Positions 1 through 11,299 of a stretch of 64,000 bases of DNA are shown piece by piece. Below the pieces are notes generated by a model. It was given only the letters and a program-made list of their open reading frames with translations. It did not search any database and was not told the DNA's origin. The stretch comes from Impatiens glandulifera (taxonomy: Eukaryota > Streptophyta > Magnoliopsida > Ericales > Balsaminaceae): positions 30,971,258-31,035,257 of the forward strand of contig NC_061863.1 in NCBI RefSeq assembly GCF_907164915.1, read 5' to 3'. Position numbers and translations under genes: made by a program. Position 1 is the stretch's first letter. Every line of letters starts with the position of its first letter.

Positions 1-905
1 GACCTCTCGGTCCTAGCTAAAGATTATCGATATTAGGTCTCGGTTTTCTCGGTCCTTGGTCTCGATCGGGAACGAGGTTCCTCGGTCGGAACTCTCAATC
101 CTAGGCAAACAAGTCTCAGTCCTCGAGAACACCAATTGTAGTTTTTTAAATTCATTTTTTAGCTCTAATTTTTTGACTAAGAGCTTGGGTAGCTTCATAA
201 GGCTCATATGAACATGGTGATCATCATCTCAAGATATTAATCGACTTGGCTGATGATCAATTAGTTCAAAACAATTTGTGGTCAAAATTAGGAATTTTGA
301 TTTCAATTTTTTTTAAGTATAAGTAGTTATCCAATAACTTCTTTATATCACTTATACTTTATTGGTACCAAAACAAGTACATTGTCTGTTCGTTTTGACC
401 AATTAAAGAAACCAAAAAAATCATTTAATTGAATTTTTTTATTTTGATCAAACATGATCGGGATGGATCATTCATGATCCAAACAGTTCTCCAACATATT
501 TACAATCATGTTGGGAATCTTTCTGAGATGTGATTCAACATAATTAACCCAAGAAAATCTGACCCATTTTTTTTTATTTTTTAAATTGAAAATTGGGTTT
601 TTGTTATTTAGATCGATTGATAGGTTCTATCTCATTCATATAGTTTCTAAATGATCTTTGGATAAATATTCAACCATAAAACCACATGAACAGCAAGCAT
701 AAAAGCTTTTGTAATTTAAAATATAAAAATTTAAAATCCAAACTGCAAATATAAATTAGAGGGTGATTGAAACCTTACGAAGGATTGAAGTACACTCCTT
801 GGTCCGTAAGGAAGCATTTGGAATGCTCAGATCTAAGCTTCGAGGCTTCAAACAAAAAATTCAACAAATCTGAAAACTTGAAGTTTTAACGGAAGATTTC
901 GATTT
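1..905 (-). repeat. Family A (Tat/Ogre-like) LTR fragment, copy 0
   Basis: This block shares ordered landmarks with 4,180-5,170, 13,260-14,500 and 24,840-25,550. The landmarks are a run of short phrases rich in CTCGGTC and CCTAG, then a dyad-like segment around 210-265 (GATCATCATCT, then GATGATCAAT), then a segment near 760-800 containing GGGTGATTGAAACCTTAC. No coding frame is visible. The minus orientation follows from the primer site and coding fragments near 19-22 kb and from TATA-like motifs in the other copies. It diverges from the other copies after about 900. The family assignment is inferred from its relatives, because this fragment has no diagnostic site of its own. Confidence 0.55.
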
Positions 906-996
906 TCTTTGAATCTTCTCAAATGGTAATTGTTGTCTGGATTTCAAATATGTAGAGGAATCCTTTTTCAATTCCTCTGTTCTTCATTTCCTTGTG

Positions 997-1092
997 TCGA
1001 AAACATCATCAGAGGTTTCCAATACTCTTAAGAACCTTTCTGGTCGAAAACATCATCAGAGAGGTTTCCAATACTCTTAAGAACCTCTCTAG
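997..1092. repeat. 47-bp direct tandem duplication
   Basis: Two adjacent copies (997-1043 and 1044-1092) both begin TCGAAAACATCATCAGAG and both contain CAATACTCTTAAGAACCT. They differ by a 2-bp GA insertion and a few substitutions. This is a local tandem duplication with no known role. Confidence 0.85.
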
Positions 1093-1123
1093 TGACGAAT
1101 TCTAACAGACCGAGGAGAAAGCT

Positions 1124-1411
1124 ATGAAGAACAAAGCTCCATCGGTAAGTTGGATGTCCAAATCGGAAGAACAAAGTCCTCATTTGTTTATTCGACGTTG
1201 GATTCCACGAACTCTATTCGAACCACCAGGCAACGAAGACGAAGCTAATTCCAAGGAAACCTTTATTGTCCAGCCATCGATCGAGGAATATCCCTTACCG
1301 TCCATGGCGTTGGCAACCGGCGAGCATAGTAAGCAGGAGGAATACAATGAAGCTCCCTGCAATTTTTCGTTTTCTTCATTTCTGATTCCTCGAAATTTTG
1401 AGGCGCATTAA
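1124..1411 (+). CDS. Unrecognised short ORF, 95 aa
   Basis: This is an open frame of 95 codons just after the 47-bp tandem duplication. The product is mixed in composition, rich in Ser, Pro and Glu, with no signal peptide, membrane segment or familiar motif. The surrounding DNA is repeat-derived. No homologous frame was recognised elsewhere in the window, and I see no promoter. It is most likely a chance ORF or a scrap of an old element. Confidence 0.12.
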   Translation: MKNKAPSVSWMSKSEEQSPHLFIRRWIPRTLFEPPGNEDEANSKETFIVQPSIEEYPLPSMALATGEHSKQEEYNEAPCNFSFSSFLIPRNFEAH

Positions 1412-1784
1412 ATTTGGCTCTCGGACGTCAAATAAATGTGTCTAGGTTTTTAATTCAGAATTAATTTATTAATTCTGAATAATATTGGCCCTCCAACTAA
1501 TTTCTTTGTACAATTTTAACCTCAAACTTACAGATTCGGATTATTGTCAATAAATTTGAATCATTTTGATCATTGGACTATTGTTTACGTCCAATTCAAC
1601 CCTCAAACTTTATATTTTTTCAATTTTTGTTTTTTCATATTTCAAGTATTAGTTTATTTATTTGTCAATTAAGTATTATTATATTTAAAATCATTATACT
1701 ATTTAATTATTATTACTTTTAAATTTAATTTTAGGGTATATGCTAAATATTATAGAACGGATAAGATTAACGAATAAATGGGTA

Positions 1785-2045
1785 AATAAGTGTAGAATTC
1801 TGACTCCTTCTAAAATACTTCTAAGAATAGAGCTGCAATTTCCTTCTTGAATAGACAAGAGACAATTTTTTATTTATTTTCACTCGGATAGATTGAAATT
1901 CCTCCCGAGGAATTATGGAATATTCTATAGCCATGAATCGTACCAGAATAATATTCTTATTCCATTAATGATTCTCAACTATATCATCTAATATAATATG
2001 TCTATCTTCTAATTCTTAGGGTTTTTTTCTTCGAGAAGCATGTCA
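1785..2045 (-). pseudogene. LINE reverse-transcriptase fragment
   Basis: About 260 bases align by eye with 23,750-24,000, which lies inside a better-preserved LINE remnant. Shared pieces include GAGACAATTTTTT, the CTCGGATAG/CTCTGATAG segment, and GAATAATATTCT followed by a stretch ending near a run of T. In the better copy this part lies between the YLGVPF-containing RT tail and the C-terminal zinc-binding region. No open frame survives. Confidence 0.6.
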
Positions 2046-2334
2046 GTAAATTTTTGTTATGCATATTTATATTTTGTATTTTTATTATTTTGGATTTATG
2101 AATAAAACATTTATTCAAAACAAATATTTATATTGTTTTTGGGCTTTATTTTAATTATTTTGGATTTAGAATATAAAATTTATCCATAATAATTATTTAT
2201 TATATTTTTTACATTTATTTTAATTATTTTTCATTTATGAATATAATATTTATCTAAATAATTATTTAATTTATTTTGAGTTCGGATTTTAATTATTTTG
2301 GAACATAACGGATACAAACGTTATTCCTAAAATA

Positions 2335-5300
2335 AATAAATTTAATTTTTAAAAAATTATATTATTGACTCGAAATTTATTTTAAAAAAATTATTAATTG
2401 GAATAGTCAAATTTTAGTGTCTGTAGGAGACTTTGGGCACAGCGATGGCGATTTAGGATTCAACTAGGAAAGGCTTTGACCACAACGGCGATAGTTTAAA
2501 CTACAGCTACGAAAGATTTGGATTGTGGAGGTTCGGCTAAGGTGGATTAATTGGGAGTGTAAAATCTAAAGAAAAAAAAGAGGGCATCTTTCATGTTTTT
2601 GAACGAACTAAACAGGCCGCCAGAAATGAATAGGAGATAATATGTAAAATCATAAAGAAAGAGGGATGGAGTTTCGGTATGGGCAGAGAAAGGTTAATTT
2701 TTTCTTATGTTTTGTTTGAGTTATCGAATAATTAAAGTAGTTTGAAGTTCTAGAGAAAATTATGTGGACAGGTTAGTGTTGAAAAATTTTAACTTCGTTT
2801 AACATTTCTTCATCTTCAATAAAAATTTTAATATTTAATAAATAAATTTACACATTAATCTAACTTGGTGCATAAAATTGACATTCTTTTCTATAAGTTA
2901 ATAGGTACGTTAAAAACTATTTGCATACTCTTATAATTAGAATTGGGAAACATAGGGCCTTAAAACTAAGTTTTTTAATCAAACTAATCATTACATTTAA
3001 GTTCATTTCTCATTCAATATTCTTTGCATATCTTATTCCTTATTTATATTTATTGCATTCCTGACATTTTTTCACATCGGACACACATCGCGTTTAAGGA
3101 CGACAATTTAAAACCGAACTGAACTATTTAGCGTGGGTTTTCTTTCCTTTGATCAGGGATTGGGGAAACCCAAAATATATTTTCCGAAGTTGGAGGCAGA
3201 AAATGGTATTTACATGCCCCGGACCTATCTCCGAACATAAAAAATGTAATTATTTTATTAATGATAGTTGTTTAAATTAATTAATATATACTTATTTAAT
3301 GTAATCATTACCTATTTTTTTTCAATATTTTTTTTTATCTTATCTTATTTAATGAAATTATTAGAAAATTATGTTATCTTTTGGAAAACTATTCGTATTG
3401 GATATTTATTTGTTTGAGTATTTAATATTATAAAATTATTGTTATTGAATGTTATTTTTGGTTTGAATTTGATATTTTGATAATTTATTAAAATATTAAT
3501 TATTTATTATTTATATTTTAACTTTAAACTTTTTTCGGTTTTCGGTGCACCACAGGAATACTCTGTCCCAATTAGGGTAGGAATGGTTTATTCTTAAAAT
3601 CTCGATCATGGATCGGGGTGGAGTGGATAGATTCAAGGCGGTGATGGTTATGTGATTTCCCAAATTTTATAGTCAAATTGTCATTCCTATTCACATTCCA
3701 CATCTTTCATATTCATATTCCTTATATATCTCATCATATTTTATAAACGGTTTCTACTTAATAAACTTTTTCTTTAAAAAGTAGGTTGTATAACGTTTGA
3801 GTTTTAACCAATTTTTCTTCTGTGCCTAGTCATGCTTATAAGATTTAGCATTATTTGAAATATTAAAATAACAATATTTAAATATCGGTACATGTTGTTG
3901 ATGATCACTAAGAAGGATTATAACTGAAGAAAAACAGTCATTTTTAAGGTTGTTAGGGTTTAAAAATAAACGCCAGACGAGCCTTAGGAAAAATATTTGT
4001 TCAGAAAATATCCCAAAAATATTTTGAAATCATTATCCAAGCACTCATGATTATTATAAAATATATTGGGGTCCCAAAATTAAAAAAAATAATTTTGGAT
4101 TTTGAAAAGTGGAACAAAACAGGCCTTAAAATTAGAGTATTAGGCCTTGGGTCCAATTTTATAGGTCGGGGTCCAGAGACCCTCGGTCTAGGTTGAAGAG
4201 ACTCTAGGTCGAGGCTCGGAATCTTTGGTCTGGAAACCGAAGTCCCTAGGTCGAGGTGCTAAGGTATCTCGGTCCTTGGTTAAGATCCTCGGTCAAGGTT
4301 TATAAACCCTTCGGTCTTGGGTTCGAGAAATCTCAATTCTAGATGTAAAAATCTTCGGTCAATCCTCTCGATCCTAGCTCAAAAACAACGGTCGGACATC
4401 TCCGGCCTAACATAAGAACATTAGTCAGACCTCTCGAACCTAACTCAAGAACATCGGTCGAACCTCTTCACAAAGCTCCTAGGAACATGTTAATCATCAT
4501 CTCAATGTACTAATTGACTTGGAAGATGATCAATTTGTTTAAAATAGTTTGTGATCAAGAAACTGATTTTTTTATTTAAAAGATGTTTTGAATTGTAGGA
4601 GTTATTCAATAACTTCCTTATACTACATATAGTTGATTATAGTTGATTGGTACCAAAACAATAACTACTCCTTTGAACCAATTCATGTTGAAAATCCTGA
4701 TTTTAATCAAACATGATCGGGATAGATCAAACATGATCCAAAAAGTTACCCAACATTATTACAATCATGTTGGGAAGCGTTCTAGGAAGTGATTTAAAAG
4801 AATTAATCCAATAACAGCAAACCCGATTTTTAGATTTTAAACAATTCAAATTTTGGGTTTTGTTTTTTAGATGCATTGATCGATTCTATCCTATCTAGAT
4901 AGTTTATAAATGATTATAGGATCGATTTTCATTTGTAAAACATCATAAACAAAAAGCATACAAACTTATACAAATTGAATTATAAAAATTTTAAATTCAA
5001 ACTGTGAATATGAATTAGAGGGTGATTGGAACCATACCAAGGATTGGAGAACACACCTTAGACCTTAAGGAATCTTTTGAGATACCAGGATCCGAGGTTT
5101 AAGGCCTTATCCAAAGTTTTAAATAAATTCTAAAGCTTGAATCTTTAATGACGAATTTTTGAAAATTGTCGATTGAAAGATGTAGAGTGGATCTCTTTCC
5201 TTCGAATTGACTTAGGAGGCTATTTATAGCTTCCCAAGATCGGTTGATCCATCCAATTTGATTGAATCAGCCAAAATCTATTAGTAGCATTTTGAGTATT

Positions 5301-5595
5301 CATGGCTCAAGTGGCCGAAATAGCAATGAATCATCCATATTCTTGTAGGAGAAATGACCACCTTGGTAGGGTGATCATTTTTCCTTTCGAGTCAGCTAAA
5401 ATGATTAACTAAAGAAAGATTTCCATATGTTATAAAATCAAAAGAGTGTTGTTCTTATCCACTCAGGTGTTACGACGAAGAAGACGGTGGCACATGAAAC
5501 AACATCGTGTATGCGCTTTAACACATTCCTTCAGCGTTCTTTTGACGACCAACTGTTCAGTCAGTGTCTCAGCTAATGGTCGTTTATTGATCTAG
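2335..5595 (-). repeat. Family A long LTR-like repeat, copy 1, left part
   Basis: This sequence runs colinearly with about 11,300-14,930. Landmarks in order are TTAGTGTCTGTAGGAGACTTT (2,418), the CCCCGGACCTATCTCCGAA segment (3,220), the CACCACAGGAATACTCTGTCC segment (3,548), the CTCGGTC-rich block (4,170-4,450), the GATCATCATCT dyad (4,490) and a TATA-like site (5,218). It is cut at 5,595 by B1 and resumes at 10,148. The reconstructed repeat is about 4.4 kb, which fits the very long LTRs known for Tat/Ogre gypsy elements. No coding capacity is visible. Exact termini are not resolved. Confidence 0.65.
5218..5230 (-). promoter_or_regulatory. TATA-like box in family A repeat
   Basis: On the minus strand this reads GCTATAAATAGCC. 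The same motif sits at the same relative place in copy 2 (14,547-14,558). Conservation between copies and the minus orientation of the A coding fragments suggest the LTR promoter. Confidence 0.5.
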
Positions 5596-5833
5596 TAATA
5601 TGATCGGCTTTATCGATAGAGACGGGGGTCTGACTATTGATGAAGGCTTATGAAAAACGGTTTGAAAGATGTTAAGGATTTAATTCGCTTTCTATTAGAT
5701 GCAAACTCTCGTAAACACTTGAAACAAAATCAAAGCGGAATTTTTTACTTGGGTTTGAAGCTCAAGATGAAGAAATCAAAGATGACAGAAATCAAAGAAC
5801 ACAACAGTTTATTTATGGATGTTCGGAGAAACT

Positions 5834-5869
5834 CTCCTACGTCACCCCTTCTTCCAACCACCGGAAGGA
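5834..5869 (-). promoter_or_regulatory. Conserved LTR hairpin plus GGGGTGACGTAGGAG block (B1)
   Basis: On the minus strand a short stem-loop (CTTCC, 7-base loop, GGAAG) is followed by GAAGGGGTGACGTAGGAG. The same block is present in every B LTR that retains this part and in the C 3' LTR and C solo LTR. There the stem is CTTCTCG/CGAGAAG, so pairing is kept with different bases. From general knowledge of plant copia LTRs a block like this lies in the R/polyadenylation part. The function is not shown here. Confidence 0.6.
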
Positions 5870-6465
5870 TTCACTATAATAAGATTCGAATCAAATACAG
5901 TTTGCACACACTTAGCTCACTATTGAACAGAACACACTCTGTTCAATATACACGATGAAGAATATCACTCAGCTAACGGTGTTTTTGATTCTAGCTCTCT
6001 CTTGATTCACACACAGTACAATCACGAAAGCAGCTTCACAGTATGAATATTCAAATGCTTGATTTCTCTCTCTGTAATTCAACAAGCAAGATGATCGAGT
6101 AAAAATGTTAATAAGTTGGGCAGATTGTCCGTTGTCCTTGAGATTTGATAAATATTGAGCAGAGACTAACGGTCGAATCTTTTAGAATGATACGTGGCAC
6201 TCTTCCATTGGAAAGCCTCCATAGTACACAACAGGTTCTGAGCACAAGGATCGTGGCCGTACAACAACTGGTAGTGCGCTGAATATTCCCTCAGAGATGT
6301 ACCTGCAAAACAAGTAATATGAGAGAAATTCTCTTACGTGACATTCGTTGGTTGGTTGCATATAGCTATCGTACTGATCTTCACTAGAAAGTGGAGCAGG
6401 AGTAGAGTATAGCTATAGCACGTGGGTAGGTGGGTGCTAGCTTCAAACATACTGCTTAAGTTGAG

Positions 6466-7075
6466 CATTAGACGTATTTCAGTTAGACGACCTCGTCTAA
6501 TGAAATCAAACATCCCCGTCTAAGAGCATAGTCCATTAGACCTCCTGGTCTAATGGGATTAGACTTACTTCTAATTACAATCACTTCAAACTAATCTAAA
6601 GGAGTTAGACTACACGTCTAATTTTCAATAATTAGACTTCACGTGTAATTATTCACTAACCATTAGACTGCACGTCTAACTGCACTGAGTTAGACTGCAC
6701 GTCTAATTCCGGTTCTACGTCAGACTTGTCTGAAGGAGTTAGACTTACGTCTAACTTTCACAATCCAATAGACTGCACACGTCTAACTCCACTGAGTTAG
6801 ACTGCATGTTTAATTCCGCATATATTAGACTTCCACGTCTAACTCCACTGAGTTAGAATGCACGTTTAATTTCGAGATCTATTAGACTACACGTCTAACT
6901 CCACGAGTAAGACTGCACGTCTAATTCCGAGATCTATTAGACTGCACATCTAACACCACGAGTTAGACTGCACGTCTAATTCTGAGATCTATTAGACTGT
7001 ACGTCTAACTCCACAAGTTAGACTGCACGTCTAATTTTGTGCATCTAATGCCAAATCGGTTAAATGAGCCTCATT
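6466..7075. repeat. TTAGAC..GTCTAA palindrome array, B1 left LTR
   Basis: Dense short dyads of the form TTAGAC-N4-6-GTCTAA, typically TTAGACTGCACGTCTAA, are separated by short spacers such as TTCCGAGATCTA and TCCACGAG. At the promoter-proximal side the unique dyads TTAGACGACCTCGTCTAA and TTAGACCTCCTGGTCTAA recur in the same order in other B LTRs. The array lies in U3 (minus orientation), upstream of the LTR promoter. Confidence 0.92.
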
Positions 7076-7197
7076 AGAGCCAAGTCTCATAAAATATGAT
7101 TTCGATACACCTGCATCAAAGCGCATAAATTATTTCATCATCAAAATCCCAATAGTCAAACTATTTCAACACATAGTTAAAATAATTTGAACCAACA

Positions 7198-7220
7198 ATT
7201 TCCCCCTTTTTGATGATGAA
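7198..7220 (-). promoter_or_regulatory. Polypurine tract of B1
   Basis: Directly right of the LTR end, the plus strand reads ATTTCCCCCTTTTTGATGATG, i.e. a purine-rich AAAAAGGGGGAAAT on the minus strand immediately before TGTTGG. This is the expected site of plus-strand priming and fixes the element's orientation as minus. Confidence 0.85.
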
Positions 7221-7378
7221 TAAACAAAAACCTGTTCACTTACATCACACTCCACAAATTTCCAAAACCAATATTCAAAGCGTCATCAAAGAAACATTGT
7301 TTGAGAAACTTAAACAGAGTTGGAGAAAAGAAATTATTGTTCTTCCCTTTTTACTAGAGGATTGGTTGGGCTCATGTC

Positions 7379-9094
7379 TTAACCGCTTAACATATTTATA
7401 AAAGGAGGAAGACAACGACCACCACGACCGCTTCCACTTTGTCTACCACCACGATCACCTCCACTGACACGACCTCTTTGATCAAAGCCAGATTGCCTAA
7501 CACGACCACCACCACTACTTCGGTCTCCATGATCACCATCGCTTCGACCTCCGCCTCTTTTAGTTGGCCTAGGATTTTCATCGTTGCTCGGTGCTCGTCT
7601 AGATCTAGTGCCGGTTGACACACTGTCACTTCTTCTCCTTGACTCACCTTGGGTGATTCGAGGTTGATCTCTTTCAGCATCAACTTTAGCATTCTCCTTT
7701 GCTTGAAACTTCCTTGCAATAGAGTCAGCAAATTCCTGTCGTTTACCATCTGTTCGTCTTAAACATCCTTGAATTTCCACCATCTGATTCTTCATCAGGC
7801 AGAATGAATCCATAATCTCCCTATGACGATCATTATTAATCTGCCTTTCAAGGTTCATCATTTCAGATTGACGACTGAAGAGCTTCTTTTCAAAGTTTGA
7901 GAAGTTTAAATTTGAGACGTGAGTCTCATATGTGTTCTTCTTCAGAGTATTGTCCAATTCAGTAAGAACTTTGACAACCTCAACAAATTTGTTTCTCTCT
8001 TCTTTCTGGGTGTTCAAAGCTTTTATCATGTTTGATCCCATGGAAACCACGTTCTTTTGAAGAGATGAGAGCACATAAGTCATAGACTTTAGAAGCTTAA
8101 TACCTTCAGCAGAGGATTCTTCGTTGGATGAATTCTCTTGAGATTCTGCTGTCATACTCTGAATAGGTTCAAAATTAGTATGAACCTGCATGGATTGCTC
8201 CGGTTGATCCTTCTCAGCTACCATATCAGCTTCATTTTGCTCTTCTTCTAACAGTTCCCTTTCAGCTCTCTGAAATCTTTCATACAGATCTCTAGAGTAG
8301 TGAAGAGGATTGTTGACATTTTCAATAACACTTCCCACAATGATCTTGGGGAATGGAAGGGGCCTGGCATAGCTTGCATATTGGTCCCGTTCCTCCTCAG
8401 ATGAGGAACTCTCTTCTTCAACATCCTTGTCTTTGGAGGTTTCCCCCTCAGATCTGATAATCTCTGGCTGAGTTACTTCAGCCACCTTCTCTTGGCCTTC
8501 CTCTGTTCTCACAACAAGGGATATCACAACATTTTCATCAATAGGAGCTTGATTAGACTCCTCAACCACATCTTCTTCAACCAGTTCATCTTCATTCGTT
8601 AGAAGAGCTTGTTCAGGCTCTTGAACAATCACTTCTTCTTCTACTAGACGTGGATTCTCTTGAACAGGTTGATCTAAAATACGCCTTTCTTCAGCAGAAA
8701 GATTCCCAAATTCAATCAAAACAGCAGCATCTAGCTCATCGGCATCATCATTAACATCAAAGATATTCATCGGTTCATCATCATCAAAAGGTTTTTCTCT
8801 AGAGTAATTAGCGCCATGAACGTATCGGGTAGCCACCGAGACGTAATTATCCATGATGTCATCCAGTCTCTTCAACACTTTCACTTCTACTTAGAGCCTT
8901 TTTCAACTGGATTAAAATTAGCCTTTCTGGCTTCAAGAATTGGGAATAGTGCTCTTCCACATAAGCACGCTTCAACAAGATCCTTTCTCTTCAGAGCTTC
9001 AGCCACCTCTGAAGTTTTAGCCCACTTGAGAACTTTCTTCTCTTTGGCTACACGCTTCTTCCACTCTCGGATTATTGCAGAATTTGAAGTTAGA
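7379..9094 (-). pseudogene. B1 accessory ORF (aORF), C-terminal half, frameshifted
   Basis: The minus-strand frame 9,094-8,887 (ending near KANFNPVEKGSK) is homologous to the B5 aORF around 58,010-58,200, including EWKKRV and VLKWA. It runs into a stop. The adjacent frame 8,884-7,379 (501 aa) continues the homology from VLKRLDDIM, so one frameshift lies at about 8,885. In order it shows a helical segment, an acidic Glu-rich region (about residues 25-150), a Ser/Glu stretch, a long coiled-coil-like stretch (about 265-400), and a basic tail with repeated GGR/RGG motifs (about 440-495). RGG boxes commonly bind RNA and single-stranded nucleic acid. The N-terminal domain is deleted. No enzyme motif is visible. 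Confidence 0.75.
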
Positions 9095-10147
9095 CTGTTC
9101 ACACATAGTACAATCACGAAAGCAGCTTCACAGTATGAATATTCAAATGCTTGATTTCTCTCTCTGTAATTCAACAAGCAAGATGATCGAGTAAAATTGT
9201 TAATCAGTTGGGCATATTGTCTGTTGTTAATTGTCTAATGGGCAGAGATTAACGGTCGAATCTTTTAGAATGATACGTGGCACTCTTCCATTGGAAAGCC
9301 TTCATAGTACACAGTAGGTTCTGAGCACAAGGATCGTGGTCGTACAACAACTAGTAGTGCGCCGAATATTCCATCAGAGATGTACCTGCAAAACAAGTAA
9401 TATGAGAGAAATTCTCTTACGTGACATTCGTTGGTTGGTTGCATATAGCTATCGTACTGATCTTCCCTAGAAAGTGGAGCTGGAGTAGAGTACATCTATA
9501 GCATGTGGGTAGGCGGGTGCTAGCTTCAAGCATACTTCTTAAGCTGAGCATTAGACGTATTTCACTTAGACGACCTCGTCTAATGAAATCAAACATCCCC
9601 GTCTAAGAGCAAATTCCATTAGACCGCCTGGTCTAATGGGATTAGACTTACGTCTAATTACAATCACTTCAGACTAATCTGAATGAGTTAGACTACACGT
9701 CTAACTTTCAATAATTAGACTTCACGTCTAATTATTCACTAACCATTAGACTACACGTCTAACTCCACTGAGTTAGACTGCATGTCTAATTCCGCATATA
9801 TTAGACTTGCACGTCTAACTCCACTGAGTTAGACTACACGTCTAATTCCGAGATCTATTAGACTACACATCTAACTCCACGAGTTAGACTGCATGTCTAA
9901 TTCTGAGATCTATTAGACTGCACGTCTAACTACACGAGTTAGACTGCACGTCTAATTTCGAGTTCTATTAGACTGCACGTCTAATTTTGTGCATCTAATG
10001 TCAAATCGGTCTAATGAACCTCTTTAGAGCCAAGTCTAAAGAAATATGATTTAGATACACCTGCATCAAAGCACATAAATCATTTCATCATCAAAATCCA
10101 AATAGTCAAACTATTTCAACACATAGTCAAAATAATTTGACCCAGCA
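9095..10147 (-). repeat. B1 5' LTR (right), truncated
   Basis: From about 9,103 the sequence matches the left LTR from about 6,006 (CAGTACAATCACGAAAGCAG) to the end. The first ~410 bases of the LTR and the primer site are missing. The element therefore could not be reverse transcribed from this copy. Confidence 0.85.
9545..10025. repeat. TTAGAC..GTCTAA palindrome array, B1 right LTR
   Basis: This is the same array type and dyad order as in the left LTR but shorter. It begins with TTAGACGACCTCGTCTAA and TTAGACCGCCTGGTCTAA and continues with TTAGACTGCACGTCTAA variants. The spacers TCCACTGAG, TCCGAGATCTA and TCCACGAG alternate. Confidence 0.9.
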
Positions 10148-11299
10148 TCTAGTGTGATGCGTGCGTGCTTCTCCTCATCTACAACAGGCTATGCGGGCAC
10201 GTCCAGAGCATTGGATGAGATTTCAACACCATTCCGATGGTCATGACTTTTGCTATAGTCGATTCTCCCAGTTTTAACCACACAAGATCACAAATTTATT
10301 TTTATTTTAAAATATTAAGGGTTAGTATGAAATTGATTTTTCTTTCACTCTTTTTTTGTCTTTAATTATGTTCTTTTTAAATACATAAAATATTAAATTA
10401 AATATGGCAACTATCTTAAATTTTTTATTCTATTTTTAGTGTTAAATAAATCATTTTTTTAGATGAAATAAATATAAATAATTCATCCAAAATTATTTAT
10501 TTTTGTCACATAATTTTTCTAAAATTATTTTGAGATAATGTGGGTACAACGTTTATCCCAAATAATTTTTTTTTGCCTTAACCCTTAATTAATTTGATTA
10601 ATGAGTTTTTGGCCATGGGGTTCATTATTTTGATTTTATTTATTTAAAAATAAATCAAAATAATTATTTGAATATTATAAATTGAGGTGTTGATTTTTAG
10701 TGCTTACACCGTGTTCCTCTCGAATTGAGTTTGAATTCAGCAAACTGGTTTTGAAAACCTTGATTCTAGGATGACATTTAACATTAAGTTGTTTTTTCCA
10801 ATTTATAATGATGGAATTTGGAGTTATAGAACATGTAGCGTGTCGAATTGGAGTGTAATGATGATGCTTATACATAACATTTGTTGAGGTGCTTCCAAGC
10901 GTTGTTGTAAGGATCTTTCTTTGGCAGTTATCCTAAAAAGGGTAACTCTTGTGGAATCCTATTTTATATATCTTAACAAAGTACCCGTAAAATCTATGGG
11001 ATAATGATAGTCATAGGTATTTGAAACATCAATTCCTATTAGGCATGAGCATTTATAGATTATTCATGTTTTAGTCATGTATAAATAGCTAAGTGGTTAT
11101 TATTATGAAGTAATGCAAGGCACATAAAATGTTTAGTAAGTTTTTATGTGGATTACTAACAAGTAATATCTTCATGGTGATCATACGCTTATGATCGTGA
11201 TACTATCAACATATGATTCTTGGTAAAATCTAACAAGCTTACCTATACGTCGTTACTAATAAGTAATGCCTATGGTGATTTTATATAAAGGATTGTAAT
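10148..11299 (-). repeat. Family A repeat, copy 1, right part
   Basis: This continues the A repeat after the B1 target duplication and matches 14,925-16,095. Landmarks are GCGTGCTTCTCCTCATCTAC, the CTCTCGAATTGAGTTTGAAT segment (10,715), AAGGGTAACTCTTG (10,938) and ACTAATAAGTAATGCCTATG (11,252). No ORF of note. At about 11,300 it joins the left landmark of the next A copy, giving a direct LTR-to-LTR arrangement. Confidence 0.65.

Larger units (their letters stand above)
906..1784. other. Unassigned intergenic stretch
   Basis: Apart from a short tandem duplication at 997-1092 and one weak ORF, this stretch is AT-rich and shows no recognisable gene or element end. Its first bases loosely resemble the segment downstream of the A-repeat landmarks near 5,170-5,210, so it may be a diverged continuation of the A-family LTR. 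Confidence 0.4.
5596..7197 (-). repeat. B1 3' LTR (left)
   Basis: This is a 1.6-kb LTR. Its right end AATAATTTGAACCAACA is followed by a pyrimidine-rich PPT complement. On the minus strand it would begin TGTTGG and end in CATATTA, a mutated form of the family ending TATCA. It contains, in minus order, the palindrome array (U3), a unique promoter-proximal stretch and the R/U5-like part with the conserved CTCCTACGTCACCCCTTC block at 5,834-5,851. It is alignable along its length with the other B LTRs in this window. Confidence 0.88.
5596..10147 (-). mobile_element. Element B1: internally deleted non-autonomous copia-type LTR element
   Basis: The element is flanked by a 5-bp duplication, TCTAG, at 5,591-5,595 and 10,148-10,152. 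The host A repeat continues directly from one side to the other when compared with 14,905-14,930. In minus orientation the 3' LTR is at the left (5,596-7,197) and a PPT follows at 7,198-7,215. Next is the C-terminal half of the accessory ORF, then a deletion junction near 9,095 straight into the middle of the right LTR. Gag, primer site, the N-terminal half of the aORF and the start of the 5' LTR are gone. The terminal dinucleotide and neighbouring bases have each mutated slightly (TAATATG for TGATATG; CCCAGCA for CCCAACA). Confidence 0.9.

Noticed and set aside
7396..7749. Minus-strand ORF of 117 aa rich in Val and Glu
   Set aside because: It is an alternative-frame shadow of the Gly/Arg-rich aORF tail.
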